Below, piece by piece: positions 52,820 to 61,991 of a stretch of DNA of 64,000 nt. Below the pieces are notes generated by a model that was not told the DNA's origin, ran no database searches, and saw only the letters and a list, made by a program, of their open reading frames with translations. The DNA comes from an uncultured Clostridia bacterium (GTDB lineage: Bacteria > Bacillota > Clostridia > Christensenellales > Aristaeellaceae). Each line of letters begins with the position of its first letter. The first letter of the stretch is position 1. The position numbers and the translations under genes were made by a program. Location of the stretch: NCBI GenBank assembly GCA_947165425.1, contig CAMVAJ010000002.1, positions 48,806-112,805 on the forward strand, read 5' to 3'.

Positions 52820-52852
52820 AAAGGAAAAAGCGGGAGCGGCGACGCTCCCGCC
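52820..52852 (-). terminator. Orphan leftward terminator-like hairpin before the EamA gene
   Basis: 9-bp stem GCGGGAGCG/CGCTCCCGC with a GCGA loop; on the minus strand it is followed by TTTTTCCTTTTT. No minus-strand gene feeds it. On the plus strand it lies in the EamA leader, 13 nt before the ATG. Confidence 0.5.
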
Positions 52853-52864
52853 TTTCGTGAGTCT

Positions 52865-53749
52865 ATGTCGAGATCCGCAAAGGGGCGCGTCATCTGCGCC
52901 CTCGCCGCCCTGATCTGGGGCATCGCCTTCGTGGTGATGAAGGACGCACTGGACAACATCGGCGTATTCTGGCTGCTGGCCGTGCGCTTTCTGCTGGGCG
53001 GCGTGATTGTATCAGCGGTTTTCCACCGGCGGCTGGGCAGACTGCGCGGCAAAACGCTGCTGCACAGCGTGCAGGTCGGCGCGGTGTTGGCGGCGGCCTA
53101 TATCGTGCAGACCTTCGGCCTGCGGGAGACCACGCCGGGGAAGAACGCTTTTCTCACAGCTGTCTACTGCGTGATCGTGCCGTTCATCGACTGGCGGTGG
53201 AGCCGGAAAGCGCCAGGCGCAAGGGCGCTGCTTGCGGGCTTTATCTGCCTGGGCGGGATCGGCCTGATCTCCCTGGAGGAGGGGCTGACGGTGGGCGCGG
53301 GAGATCTGCTCTCGCTCCTGTGCGGCGTGCTCTTCGCCTTCCAGGTGACGATGCTCGGCCACTATGGCCGGGAGGACGATCCGATTGCGTTGACGGTTGG
53401 ACAGCTTGTTACGGTCGGCGTGATCTGCCTGACCGGCGCGCTGCTGACCGAACCGATACCGGCATCCATTCCGTCCACGGCAGTCTGGGAGATCGGGTAT
53501 CTGGTCGTCTTCTCAACAGCCCTCGCCTTGATGATGCAGAATGTCGGACAGAGCATGACCTCGCCCGCCAGCGCCGGCATCCTGCTGTCGCTGGAGAGCG
53601 TCTTCGGCGCGCTGTCCTCCGTGCTCTTCTACGGCGAACAGCTCTCGGTGCGCGTGGCCGTGGGCTTCGCGGTGGTGTTCGCCGCGGTGGTGCTCTCCTG
53701 TCTGCCGGAGCGGGCCAGGGGGGAGCAAAGGGCGATTTCCTCATATTGA
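52865..53749 (+). CDS. EamA-family (DMT) transporter
   Basis: 294 aa, ten membrane helices in two EamA repeats: CALAALIWGIAFVVMKDALDNIGVFWLLAVRFLLGG in the first and LLCGVLFAFQVTMLGHYGRE... SPASAGILLSLESVFGALSSVLFYGEQLS in the second. Such proteins export or exchange metabolites; substrate unknown. The ATG at 52865 has no recognisable SD: a stable hairpin is immediately upstream and would bring AAAAGG near the start. I see no promoter. The stop overlaps the next promoter. Confidence 0.88.
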   Translation: MSRSAKGRVICALAALIWGIAFVVMKDALDNIGVFWLLAVRFLLGGVIVSAVFHRRLGRLRGKTLLHSVQVGAVLAAAYIVQTFGLRETTPGKNAFLTAVYCVIVPFIDWRWSRKAPGARALLAGFICLGGIGLISLEEGLTVGAGDLLSLLCGVLFAFQVTMLGHYGREDDPIALTVGQLVTVGVICLTGALLTEPIPASIPSTAVWEIGYLVVFSTALALMMQNVGQSMTSPASAGILLSLESVFGALSSVLFYGEQLSVRVAVGFAVVFAAVVLSCLPERARGEQRAISSY

Positions 53750-53774
53750 CATTTTTTTAACAATCTGCTATACT
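53746..53774 (+). promoter_or_regulatory. Promoter of the substrate-binding protein gene
   Basis: TTGACA (53746-53751), 17 nt, TATACT (53769-53774). The -35 overlaps the EamA stop codon. Confidence 0.9.
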
Positions 53775-53829
53775 CTGCAGGATGGCGAAGGCCGGACCCA
53801 AATATTTCCTGCTAAGGAGGTTATGTGAT

Positions 53830-54747
53830 ATGAAAAAGCTTCTGATTTCTATGATGGCGCTCGTGCTGGCCCTGTGCCTGGGCGTGGCCGGCGCAGATGA
53901 CCTGAGCGCGGTGAAGGTGGCGGCCCCGGCGGGCGCCCCCGGCGTGGCCCTGGCGACGCTGGCCGTGGAGAACCCCGACAACTACACCTATGTGGCGGCG
54001 GAGACGATCACGGCGGAGTTCGCCAACGAGAACGCCGACTTCATCATCGCGCCGATCAACGCGGGCGCGAAGCTCTTCAAGATGGGCAAGTCCACCTATA
54101 AGCTGGCCGCGGTGGTGACCTGGGGCAACCTGTTCTTCGCCTCCCAGCGCGAGAACTTCAAGCTGGAGGACATGAACGGCGCGACCGTGACCCTCTTCGG
54201 CGAGAACACGATCAACGCCTCCGTCGCCCTCTTCGCCCTGGAGGCCAACGGCGTCAAGCCGGCGGAGATCGCCTATCTGGGCAGCGCCGCCAACACGCAG
54301 GCCCTGCTGCTCTCCGACCCGGACGCCATCGTGATGACCGCGGAGCCGGCCCTGACGGCCGCCTCCATTAAGAGCGGCAACATCACCAGCATCGGCGTGA
54401 ACGAGCTGCTGAAGGCGGCCAACGGCAGCGAGGGCTTCGCCCAGGCGGGCCTGTTCGTGAAGGCGCAGACCGCCGCCGAGCAGCCGGAGCTCGTGAAGGC
54501 CTATCTGGAGAAGGCCGAGGCGGCGGTGAACGCCGGCGCCGAGAACCTGGAAGCCGTCGTGGACGCGGCGGTGAAGCTGGAGCTGCTCCCCAACGCCAAG
54601 GTGGCGGCGGCGGCGATCCCGCGCTGCGCGCTGCGCTTCGTGGCCGCCGCGCAGGCCCGCGCGGACGTGGAGACGACCGCGGCCTACGATCTGACGCAGT
54701 ACGGCGGCGAGCTGCCCGCGGACGATTTCTACTATGTGGCGGAGTAA
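53830..54747 (+). CDS. ABC transporter substrate-binding protein (NMT1/TauA-like)
   Basis: 305 aa from ATG 53830 with AAGGAGG upstream. Signal peptide MKKLLISMMALVLALCLGV, probable cleavage AGA-DD; the Cys is preceded by Leu, so no lipobox. Mature part VKVAAPAGAPGVALATLAVENP, ADFIIAPINAGAKLF and GATVTLFGENTINASVALFALEANG match two-domain binding proteins for sulfonate/thiamine-precursor-type importers. The ligand is unknown. It overlaps the permease gene by 14 nt. Confidence 0.85.
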   Translation: MKKLLISMMALVLALCLGVAGADDLSAVKVAAPAGAPGVALATLAVENPDNYTYVAAETITAEFANENADFIIAPINAGAKLFKMGKSTYKLAAVVTWGNLFFASQRENFKLEDMNGATVTLFGENTINASVALFALEANGVKPAEIAYLGSAANTQALLLSDPDAIVMTAEPALTAASIKSGNITSIGVNELLKAANGSEGFAQAGLFVKAQTAAEQPELVKAYLEKAEAAVNAGAENLEAVVDAAVKLELLPNAKVAAAAIPRCALRFVAAAQARADVETTAAYDLTQYGGELPADDFYYVAE

Positions 54748-55522
54748 GGCCAAAGAGACCTTGACCCTGTGCCTGGGGATCCTGCTGATCGGCTGCCTGA
54801 TTCAGGCAGCCGGCCAGTGGAAGGGCGACACGCTGGTTTTTCCCGGCGTGCCCGCCATTCTCCGGGCCTTTTTCGGTTTGCTGGGGGAGGCGAAAACCTA
54901 CCGCCAGCTCTGGACGACGCTCCTGCATTTGCTGGAGGTGCTGGCGGTCTCGACGCTGCTCGGCGTGGCGGTGGGGCTGCTGGAGGGCCTGAGCGACTTC
55001 GCCCGGAACCTGCTGCGGCCGCTGATGGCGCTGATTCGGGCGATCCCGATGATTGTGCTGATCGTGGTGACGATGGTGCTGCTCAAATACGAGCAGGTGC
55101 CGCTGGTGGCGCCGGTGGTGGTGCTGATCCCGCTGATCAGCGAGGCGGCCTCGGAGGGCTGCCGGCGGATCGAGCCGGAGCTGAGGGACGTCTACCGCCT
55201 GAACAGCAATCTGAACGCCCGGGTGTTGTGGCATGTGCATCTCCCGATGATGGCGGGCTACCTGCGGCAGGCCTATGTCAGCGCCGCGGGCATGGCGCTG
55301 AAGCTGGTGGTCTCCTCGGAGTACCTGGTGCAGACCCGGGACTCCCTGGGCAAGGCGGTCTACTCCAGCAGCTATTTCTTCGAGTACGCGGACATCTACG
55401 CCTACGCGCTGCTGATGGTGCTGCTCGTGCTGGCGGTGACGGAGCTGCCGGTGGGGCTGGGCAAAATGGTTCGCGCCGCGCGAAGGAAAAACCGGCCGGA
55501 CGTCGAAATGGATGATCCATGA
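54734..55522 (+). CDS. ABC transporter permease (SsuC/TauC/ThiX-like)
   Basis: 262 aa, six membrane helices. The EAA loop EAASEGCRRIEPELRDVYRLNSN, which docks the ATPase, and GMALKLVVSSEYLVQ are present. It begins inside the binding-protein gene. A working importer needs an ATPase of the SsuB/TauB type, but none follows: the next gene encodes DUF6062. The ATPase must be encoded elsewhere or be shared. Confidence 0.88.
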   Translation: MWRSKAKETLTLCLGILLIGCLIQAAGQWKGDTLVFPGVPAILRAFFGLLGEAKTYRQLWTTLLHLLEVLAVSTLLGVAVGLLEGLSDFARNLLRPLMALIRAIPMIVLIVVTMVLLKYEQVPLVAPVVVLIPLISEAASEGCRRIEPELRDVYRLNSNLNARVLWHVHLPMMAGYLRQAYVSAAGMALKLVVSSEYLVQTRDSLGKAVYSSSYFFEYADIYAYALLMVLLVLAVTELPVGLGKMVRAARRKNRPDVEMDDP

Positions 55523-55570
55523 GAAAAGTTTCCCGCAGCGGTGGCTTGGACGGCGGAGAGGGGCGGAGAG

Positions 55571-56347
55571 ATGAAATACCATATCGACACGATCCCGGTT
55601 TGGGACGCGATGAAGCTGGACGGGGAATGCCTGCTGTGCGCCCTGGCCCGGCGGACCGAGCTGAACGAGGCCGAGCGCTATCTGGGCGCGTCGGTGATGG
55701 AGCCGGACACCCGCATCCAGGTCAACGCCCAGGGCTTCTGCCGGCGGCACCACGCCATGCTCTACGGCATGAGCAACCGGCTCGGGCACGCGCTGATGCT
55801 GGAGTCCCACCACGCGGAGACGGCGCAGAAGGCGGAGAAAGCCGTGGAGCGCTTCCGCAAGGCGGCGCAGGCGGCCGCCGCCTCCCCGCTGGGCAGGCTG
55901 ACCCGGGCGGGCCAGCAGGCGGCCAGAGGCATGGCGGAGGCCGCCGAGGAGCTGCGCAGTTTAGCGGGCGGGTGCATCATGTGCCGGAGCATCGACGCGG
56001 AGATGGACCGCTATCTGCACACCTTCTTCCACCTGTGGAGCCATGACACGGAGTTCCGCAAGGCCTTCGAGAAGGGGAAGGGCGTCTGCCTGCCCCATCT
56101 GGCGGATCTGGCCGCCATGGCGGGGAGCGAGCTGTCCGGCCAGGGGCTGGCGGACTTTGCCCGGACGCTGGAGGATCTGCAGAAGCGCAACGGCGCGCGC
56201 ATCCAGGAGGACATCTCCTGGTTCATCAAGAAGTTCGACTACCGCTACACCGCCGAGCCCTGGAAGAACAGCCAGGACGCGGTGCCCAGGACCGTGAACA
56301 AGCTCCGGGGCTGGTGCGTCGGGGACGAGCCGAATCCCAGGGAATAA
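55571..56347 (+). CDS. DUF6062 family protein with duplicated Cys/His motifs
   Basis: 258 aa from ATG 55571 with GCGGAGAG upstream. It starts MKYHIDTIPVWDAMK, a typical DUF6062 opening. Two repeats of a C-x2-C ... G-x-C-x2-H pattern are visible: GECLLC ... GFCRRHHAML and GCIMC ... GVCLPHLADL. They suggest two zinc (or other metal) sites in a helical protein. Function unknown. It follows the permease gene by 48 nt and precedes a terminator, so it belongs to the transporter unit. Confidence 0.8.
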   Translation: MKYHIDTIPVWDAMKLDGECLLCALARRTELNEAERYLGASVMEPDTRIQVNAQGFCRRHHAMLYGMSNRLGHALMLESHHAETAQKAEKAVERFRKAAQAAAASPLGRLTRAGQQAARGMAEAAEELRSLAGGCIMCRSIDAEMDRYLHTFFHLWSHDTEFRKAFEKGKGVCLPHLADLAAMAGSELSGQGLADFARTLEDLQKRNGARIQEDISWFIKKFDYRYTAEPWKNSQDAVPRTVNKLRGWCVGDEPNPRE

Positions 56348-56398
56348 GGGGCCGGATGGGCAATCTGGCCGCCGGAGAGAGACATTGATACATCTGCC

Positions 56399-56443
56399 GG
56401 AAGAGGCGGGGATTTTGGTTTGACAAACCCCGCCTCTTCCTTT
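56399..56443 (+). terminator. Terminator of the SBP-permease-DUF6062 unit, overlapping the next promoter
   Basis: Perfect 13-bp stem GGAAGAGGCGGGG/CCCCGCCTCTTCC (56399-56411 with 56428-56440), 16-nt loop, then TTT. The loop contains the -35 of the following promoter. Confidence 0.8.
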
Positions 56444-56448
56444 ATAGT
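56420..56448 (+). promoter_or_regulatory. Promoter of the ABC exporter-fhs unit, embedded in the terminator
   Basis: TTGACA (56420-56425), 17 nt, TATAGT (56443-56448). Confidence 0.88.
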
Positions 56449-56503
56449 GTAGCCTGTATGACGCTTTCAGCACGACCTTTGCGGCTTTTGAAAGGGTGAT
56501 CCC

Positions 56504-58315
56504 ATGACACAGACAGCACAGACGGAGCGCACCGGCCGCCCCGTCGGCACGGTGCGCAGGCTCGCCGGGTACATCCGTCAGTACAAGCTCCCCTCCATCC
56601 TCACGCCGGCCTGCATGGCCGGAGAGGTGTTCATGGAGATGCTGATCCCCTTCGTGATGGCCTCCCTGATCGACAAGGGCATCACGCCGGGCAACGTGGG
56701 GGAGGTCATCCGCTACGGCCTGATCATGCTCCTGTGCGCCTTCGCCTCCCTGGCCTTCGGCGTCCTGGGCGGGCGCTTCGGTGCGAAGGCCTCCACGGGC
56801 TTCGCGGCGAACCTGCGCAATGGCATGTATGAAACCATCCAGCGCTACTCCTTCGCCAACATCGACAAGTTCTCCACCGCGGGCCTCATCACGCGCCTGA
56901 CCACGGACGTGACCAACGTGCAGAACGCCTACCAGATGATCCTGCGCATCGCGGTGCGCGCGCCGCTGACCTTCATCAGCGCGATGATCATGTGCTTCGC
57001 CACCAACGCGCGGCTGTCCAGCATCTTCCTGATCGCGGTGGTGTTTCTCTCCCTCTGCCTCGGGCTGATCGTGAAGATGGCCACCAAGCGCTTCTCCGAG
57101 GTTTTCACGCGCTATGACGACGTGAACGCCTCGGTCCAGGAGAACGTCTCCGCCATCCGCGTGGTGAAGGCCTTTGTCCGGGAGGAGTACGAGAACAGCA
57201 AGTTCTCCAAGGCGGCGGAGAACCTCTACCGCCTCTTCGTGCGGGCGGAGAAGATCGTCGTCCTCAACAGCCCCCTCATGATGCTGGTGGTGTACGTGTG
57301 CATCATCATGCTCTCCTGGCTGGGCGCGAGGCAGATCGTGGTGGAGGGCACCCTGACCACCGGCGAGCTGACGAGTATGTTCTCCTACGTGATGAGCGTG
57401 CTGATGTCGCTGATGATGCTCTCCATGATCTTCGTCATGCTGACCATGTCCGCCGCCGGCGCCCGGCGCATCGCCGAGGTGCTCAGCGAGGAGCCGGACA
57501 TCGAGAACCCGGAGAACCCCGTCATGCGGGTCCCCAGCGGCGACATCGACTTCGACCATGTGACCTTCGCCTACAAGCAGGGCTCCGGCGAGGCGACCCT
57601 GAAGGACATCGACCTGCATATCCGCTCCGGCGAGACCATCGGCATCATCGGCGGCACCGGCTCGGGCAAGAGCTCGCTGGTCAGCCTGATCTCCCGGCTG
57701 TACGACGTCCGGGAGGGCGCGGTCCGGGTGGGCGGCGTCGACGTGCGCAAATACGACCTGGAGGTGCTGCGGGACAACGTCTCCGTGGTGCTGCAGAAGA
57801 ACGTTCTCTTCGCCGGGACCATCCTGGACAACCTCCGCTGGGGCAAGGAGGACGCCACGCTGGAGGAGTGCCAGGCGGCCTGCCGCGCGGCCTGCGCGGA
57901 TGAGTTCATCGACCGCTTCCCCGACGGGTACGAGACCCGCATCGAGCAGGGCGGCAACAACGTCTCCGGCGGACAGAAGCAGCGGCTGTGTATTGCCAGG
58001 GCGCTGCTGAAATCCCCGAAGGTGCTGATCCTGGACGACTCCACCTCCGCCGTGGACACGGCCACGGACGCCAAGATCCGCAAGGCCTTCCGGGAGGTCA
58101 TCCCCGGCACCACCAAGCTGATCATCGCCCAGCGCATCTCCTCGGTCCAGGATGCGGACCGGATCCTGGTGCTCGAGAACGGCGAGGTCAACGGCTTCGG
58201 CACCCACGAGGAGCTGCTGGAGAACAACGAGATCTACCGCGAGATCTACACCACCCAGACGGAGGGCGGCGGCGACTTCGACAGCCCGGACAGGAAGGGG
58301 GGGGACGAGGTATGA
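56504..58315 (+). CDS. Heterodimeric ABC exporter subunit with degenerate ATP site
   Basis: 603 aa: six-helix membrane domain (about 20-320) and an ATPase domain with Walker A GGTGSGKSS (383-391), signature VSGGQ (487-491) and Walker B VLILDDSTSAVDT (from 508). The catalytic glutamate after Walker B is Asp 512, so this subunit contributes the weak ATP site, as in TM287- or BmrC-type subunits. It overlaps its partner by 4 nt (ATGA). Drug, lipid or peptide export is the family role; substrate unknown. Confidence 0.92.
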   Translation: MTQTAQTERTGRPVGTVRRLAGYIRQYKLPSILTPACMAGEVFMEMLIPFVMASLIDKGITPGNVGEVIRYGLIMLLCAFASLAFGVLGGRFGAKASTGFAANLRNGMYETIQRYSFANIDKFSTAGLITRLTTDVTNVQNAYQMILRIAVRAPLTFISAMIMCFATNARLSSIFLIAVVFLSLCLGLIVKMATKRFSEVFTRYDDVNASVQENVSAIRVVKAFVREEYENSKFSKAAENLYRLFVRAEKIVVLNSPLMMLVVYVCIIMLSWLGARQIVVEGTLTTGELTSMFSYVMSVLMSLMMLSMIFVMLTMSAAGARRIAEVLSEEPDIENPENPVMRVPSGDIDFDHVTFAYKQGSGEATLKDIDLHIRSGETIGIIGGTGSGKSSLVSLISRLYDVREGAVRVGGVDVRKYDLEVLRDNVSVVLQKNVLFAGTILDNLRWGKEDATLEECQAACRAACADEFIDRFPDGYETRIEQGGNNVSGGQKQRLCIARALLKSPKVLILDDSTSAVDTATDAKIRKAFREVIPGTTKLIIAQRISSVQDADRILVLENGEVNGFGTHEELLENNEIYREIYTTQTEGGGDFDSPDRKGGDEV

Positions 58316-60225
58316 GCGGACCGAGAGGACGGCAGTTTATGCCGAAACAGTCTCTCAAGGGGCAGGGCGTCTATCTGATGCGGGTCATGAAGACCGTGAT
58401 GGCGCACTACACGCCCCATGTCATCGCGGTGGTGCTGCTCATTATCGCCTCCACCTGGTGCACGCTGCAGAGCACGCTGTTCACCCAGACGCTGATCGAC
58501 AGCCACATCCTCCCGATGCTCAGCGGCGCGGTGGAGGTGACGGAGGGCTTCGCCTCCCTGGCGGCGGCGCTGACCCGGCTGGCGCTGATCCTCGGGGTCG
58601 GCGTGATCCTGATCTGGTCCTCGAACCGGATCATGATCAACGTCTCCCAGGGCACGATGCTGCGCCTGCGCAAGGAGCTCTTCGGCAACATGGAGAAGCT
58701 CCCCATCTCCTACTTTGACACCCACGCCCACGGCGACATCATGTCGGTCTACACCAACGACGTGGATACCCTGCGGCAGCTGATCGGCCAGAGCATCCCC
58801 ACCTTCGTGGACTCCATGGTGACGGTGGTGATGACCTTCGTCAGCATGGTGACCATGTCCTGGCACCTGACCATTGTCTCCCTCGTCATGATCGGCGTGA
58901 CCATGCTGGTCTCCGCCAAGCTCGCGGCGCGGGCCGGCAAGGGCTTCGTGGCCCAGCAGAAGTGCCTGGGCGCCCTCAACGGCTATGTGGAGGAGATGAT
59001 GACCGGCCAGCGGGTGGTGAAGGTCTTCAACCACGAGGAGAAGAGCCTGGAGCAGTTCCGGCAGCTGAACGAGGAGATGCGCGACGCGGCCTCCACCGCG
59101 AACGCCACCGTCAACGTCATGGGCCCCATCAACAACAACTTCGGCCATATCAGCTACGTGGTCTGCGCGGTAATCGGCGCGGCCGCCTCCATCGCGGGGC
59201 TGATCCCGCTGTCGCTGGGGAGCCTGGTGACCTTCCTGTCGCTGAACCGGAACTTCTCCCGCCCCATCAGCCAGCTGAGCCAGCAGATGAACTCCATCGT
59301 GATGGCCATGGCCGGCGCGCGCCGCGTGTTCGAGCTGATGGACGAGAAGCCCGAGACGGACGAGGGCTATGTGCAGCTGGTCAACGCCCGGGAGAACCCG
59401 GACGGCAGCCTGACCGAGACGGAGGAGCGCACGGGCGTGTGGGCCTGGAAGCATCCGCACCGGGACGGCTCGGAGACCACCTATACCCGGCTGCAGGGCA
59501 GCGTGACCTTTAACGACGTGGACTTCGGCTACGTGCCGGAGAAGACGGTGCTGCACAACATCACGCTCTACGCCATGCCGGGCCAGAAGATCGCCTTCGT
59601 CGGCGGCACCGGCGCGGGCAAGACCACCATTACGAACCTGATCAACCGCTTCTATGACATCCAGGACGGCAAGATCCGCTACGACGAGATCAACGTCAAC
59701 AAGATCAAGAAGGCAGACCTGCGGCGGTCCCTGGGCATGGTGCTCCAGGACACCCACCTCTTCACCGGGACGGTGATGGAGAACATCCGCTACGGCCGGC
59801 TGGACGCCACCGACGAGGAGTGCATGGAGGCGGCGCGGCTGGCCAACGCGGACGGCTTTATCCGCCGCCTGCCGGACGGCTACCAGACCCTGCTGCGCGG
59901 CGACGGGGCCAACCTCTCCCAGGGCCAGCGGCAGCTGCTGGCCATCGCCCGCGCGGCGGTGGCGGATCCGCCCTGCCTGATCCTGGACGAGGCGACCTCC
60001 TCCATCGACACCCGCACCGAGGCGCTGGTCCAGCAGGGCATGGACGCGCTGATGCGGGACCGCACCACCTTCGTCATCGCGCACCGGCTCTCCACCGTGC
60101 GCAACTCCGACTGCATCATGGTGCTGGAGCAGGGACGGATCATCGAGCGCGGCACCCACGACCAGCTGATCGCCCAGAAGGGCAAGTACTACGAACTCTA
60201 TACCGGCAACGCCATCGGGGCGTGA
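58312..60225 (+). CDS. Heterodimeric ABC exporter subunit with canonical Walker B
   Basis: 637 aa from ATG 58312; the upstream open frame belongs to the other subunit's region. Membrane domain about 30-330, then Walker A GGTGAGKTT and Walker B LILDEATSSIDT with intact glutamate. The signature is LSQGQ instead of LSGGQ. Compared with the partner it has an insert of about 35 residues (GSLTETEERTGVWAWKHPHRDG) just before the ATPase core. The mix of DD/VSGGQ in one subunit and DE/LSQGQ in the other is the asymmetric pattern of heterodimeric exporters. Confidence 0.92.
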   Translation: MSGPRGRQFMPKQSLKGQGVYLMRVMKTVMAHYTPHVIAVVLLIIASTWCTLQSTLFTQTLIDSHILPMLSGAVEVTEGFASLAAALTRLALILGVGVILIWSSNRIMINVSQGTMLRLRKELFGNMEKLPISYFDTHAHGDIMSVYTNDVDTLRQLIGQSIPTFVDSMVTVVMTFVSMVTMSWHLTIVSLVMIGVTMLVSAKLAARAGKGFVAQQKCLGALNGYVEEMMTGQRVVKVFNHEEKSLEQFRQLNEEMRDAASTANATVNVMGPINNNFGHISYVVCAVIGAAASIAGLIPLSLGSLVTFLSLNRNFSRPISQLSQQMNSIVMAMAGARRVFELMDEKPETDEGYVQLVNARENPDGSLTETEERTGVWAWKHPHRDGSETTYTRLQGSVTFNDVDFGYVPEKTVLHNITLYAMPGQKIAFVGGTGAGKTTITNLINRFYDIQDGKIRYDEINVNKIKKADLRRSLGMVLQDTHLFTGTVMENIRYGRLDATDEECMEAARLANADGFIRRLPDGYQTLLRGDGANLSQGQRQLLAIARAAVADPPCLILDEATSSIDTRTEALVQQGMDALMRDRTTFVIAHRLSTVRNSDCIMVLEQGRIIERGTHDQLIAQKGKYYELYTGNAIGA

Positions 60226-60249
60226 GACGCATTAAGGAGGAGAAACCCC

Positions 60250-61914
60250 ATGACCGATCTTGAAATCGCCCAGGCGGCGCAGCCCAGACCCATCACAGAA
60301 ATCGCCCGGAAGGCAGGCATCCCGGAGGAAGCCCTGATGCCCTACGGCCGCCTTGTGGCCAAGGTGGATACCCGGCAGATCACCGCGCCGGAGGATTCGC
60401 ACCTGGTGCTGGTGACGGCCATCAACCCCACCCCTGCGGGTGAGGGCAAGACCACTGTCAGCGTGGCGCTGGCCGACGGCCTGACCCGCCTCGGCGAGAA
60501 GGCGATGCTCGCCCTGCGCGAGCCCTCCCTGGGCCCGGTCTTCGGCATGAAGGGCGGCGCCACCGGCGGTGGACGCGCCCAGGTGCTGCCCATGGAGGCC
60601 ATCAACCTGCACTTCACCGGCGACCTCCACGCCATCACCGCCGCCAACAACCTGCTGGCGGCCATGGTGGACAACCACATCCAGCAGGGCAACGCCCTGG
60701 GGATCGACCCGCGCCGCGTGGTATGGCGCCGCTGCCTGGACGTGAACGATCGGCAGCTGCGGCAGATCGTCTCCGGCCTGGGCGGCAAGGCCAACGGCAT
60801 GCCCCGGGAGGACGGCTTCGACATCACGGCGGCCAGCGAGGTGATGGCGGTCTTCTGCCTGGCCTCCTCTTTGGCGGACCTGAAGGCGCGCCTGGCGCGG
60901 CTGCTGGTGGCCCACACCTTCGACGGCAAGCCCGTCACCGCGGGCGACCTCCACGCCCAGGGCGCCATGGCGGCGCTGCTGGCGGAGGCCCTGCAGCCCA
61001 ACCTCGTGCAGACCATCGACGGCACGCCCTGCCTGATGCACGGCGGCCCCTTCGCCAACATTGCCCACGGCTGCAACAGCGTGATAGCGACCCGGACGGC
61101 CCGCCGCCTGGCGGACTGGGTGGTGACCGAGGCTGGCTTCGGCGCGGATCTGGGCGCGGAGAAGTTCCTGGACATCAAGTGCCGCCAGAGCGGCCTGTGG
61201 CCGGACGCGGTGGTGCTGGTGGCGACGATCCGGGCGCTGAAGCACCACGGAGGCTGCGAGAAGGCGAAGCTCTCCGAGGAGAACCTGGAGGCGCTGCGGC
61301 TGGGCATGCCGAATATGCTCCAGCACGCGGCGAACCTGCGGGACGTCTACAAGCTCCCGGTGGTGGTGGCGATCAACCACTTCGTCTCTGACACGCCCGC
61401 CGAGGTGGAGCTGCTGACCGAGGCCTGCAAGGCCAACAACCTGCCGGTGGCCTTCTGCGACGGCTGGGCCAAGGGCGGCGAGGGCGCGGAGGAGCTGGCG
61501 GCCCTGGTGCGCGACACGGTTTGCGGCGCGGCCAAGGCGGAGCCGAGCTTCTGCTATCCGGACGAGATGCCCCTGAAGGCGAAGATCGAGGCCATCGCGA
61601 AGCGGATCTATCACGCGGAGCGGGTCACCTTCGCCGCGGCGGCGGAGGCCCAGCTGGCCTCCTTCGAGGCGGAGGGCTGGGGGAAGGCCCCGGTCTGCGT
61701 CGCGAAGACGCAGTACTCCTTCTCCGACAACGCGAAGGCCCTCGGCGCGCCGGCCGGCTACACGCTCACCATCCGTCAGGCGCGGCTGAGCGCCGGCGCC
61801 GGCTTCGTGGTGGCGTTCGCGGGCGATATCATCGCGATGCCCGGCCTCCCGAAGGCCCCCGCCGCGCTGAATATCGACGTCTCGGACGACGGGAAGATCA
61901 CGGGTCTGTTCTGA
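60250..61914 (+). CDS. fhs: Formate-tetrahydrofolate ligase
   Basis: 554 aa, standard length, with AAGGAGG upstream. P-loop TPAGEGKTT (61-69), REPSLGPVFGMKGGATGGG, NLHFTGDLHAIT and the C-terminal GAGFVVAFAGDIIAMPGLPK are all present. It makes 10-formyl-THF from formate and ATP, feeding purine and one-carbon metabolism. It follows the exporter pair by 24 nt and probably shares its transcript. Confidence 0.97.
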   Translation: MTDLEIAQAAQPRPITEIARKAGIPEEALMPYGRLVAKVDTRQITAPEDSHLVLVTAINPTPAGEGKTTVSVALADGLTRLGEKAMLALREPSLGPVFGMKGGATGGGRAQVLPMEAINLHFTGDLHAITAANNLLAAMVDNHIQQGNALGIDPRRVVWRRCLDVNDRQLRQIVSGLGGKANGMPREDGFDITAASEVMAVFCLASSLADLKARLARLLVAHTFDGKPVTAGDLHAQGAMAALLAEALQPNLVQTIDGTPCLMHGGPFANIAHGCNSVIATRTARRLADWVVTEAGFGADLGAEKFLDIKCRQSGLWPDAVVLVATIRALKHHGGCEKAKLSEENLEALRLGMPNMLQHAANLRDVYKLPVVVAINHFVSDTPAEVELLTEACKANNLPVAFCDGWAKGGEGAEELAALVRDTVCGAAKAEPSFCYPDEMPLKAKIEAIAKRIYHAERVTFAAAAEAQLASFEAEGWGKAPVCVAKTQYSFSDNAKALGAPAGYTLTIRQARLSAGAGFVVAFAGDIIAMPGLPKAPAALNIDVSDDGKITGLF

Positions 61915-61927
61915 TGCTTCTGAAGAT

Positions 61928-61973
61928 GAAAGCCTGTCCCGCTTTTTGCGGGGCGGGCTTTCACTGTTTTTTT
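61928..61973 (+). terminator. Terminator after fhs
   Basis: 15-bp stem (two G-T pairs) 61928-61942 with 61948-61962, TTTTT loop, then a seven-T run. Confidence 0.88.
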
Positions 61974-61991
61974 GAAACAGCGGAAATGGAC

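Larger units (their letters stand above)
52517..52864. other. Repeat-bearing intergenic region
   Basis: 348 nt of lower GC than the flanks with no supported gene. It contains the repeat-like element at 52602-52649, an 8-bp inverted repeat TACGAAGT/ACTTCGTA (52691-52698 and 52724-52731), and a leftward terminator-like hairpin at 52820-52852. Confidence 0.6.
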
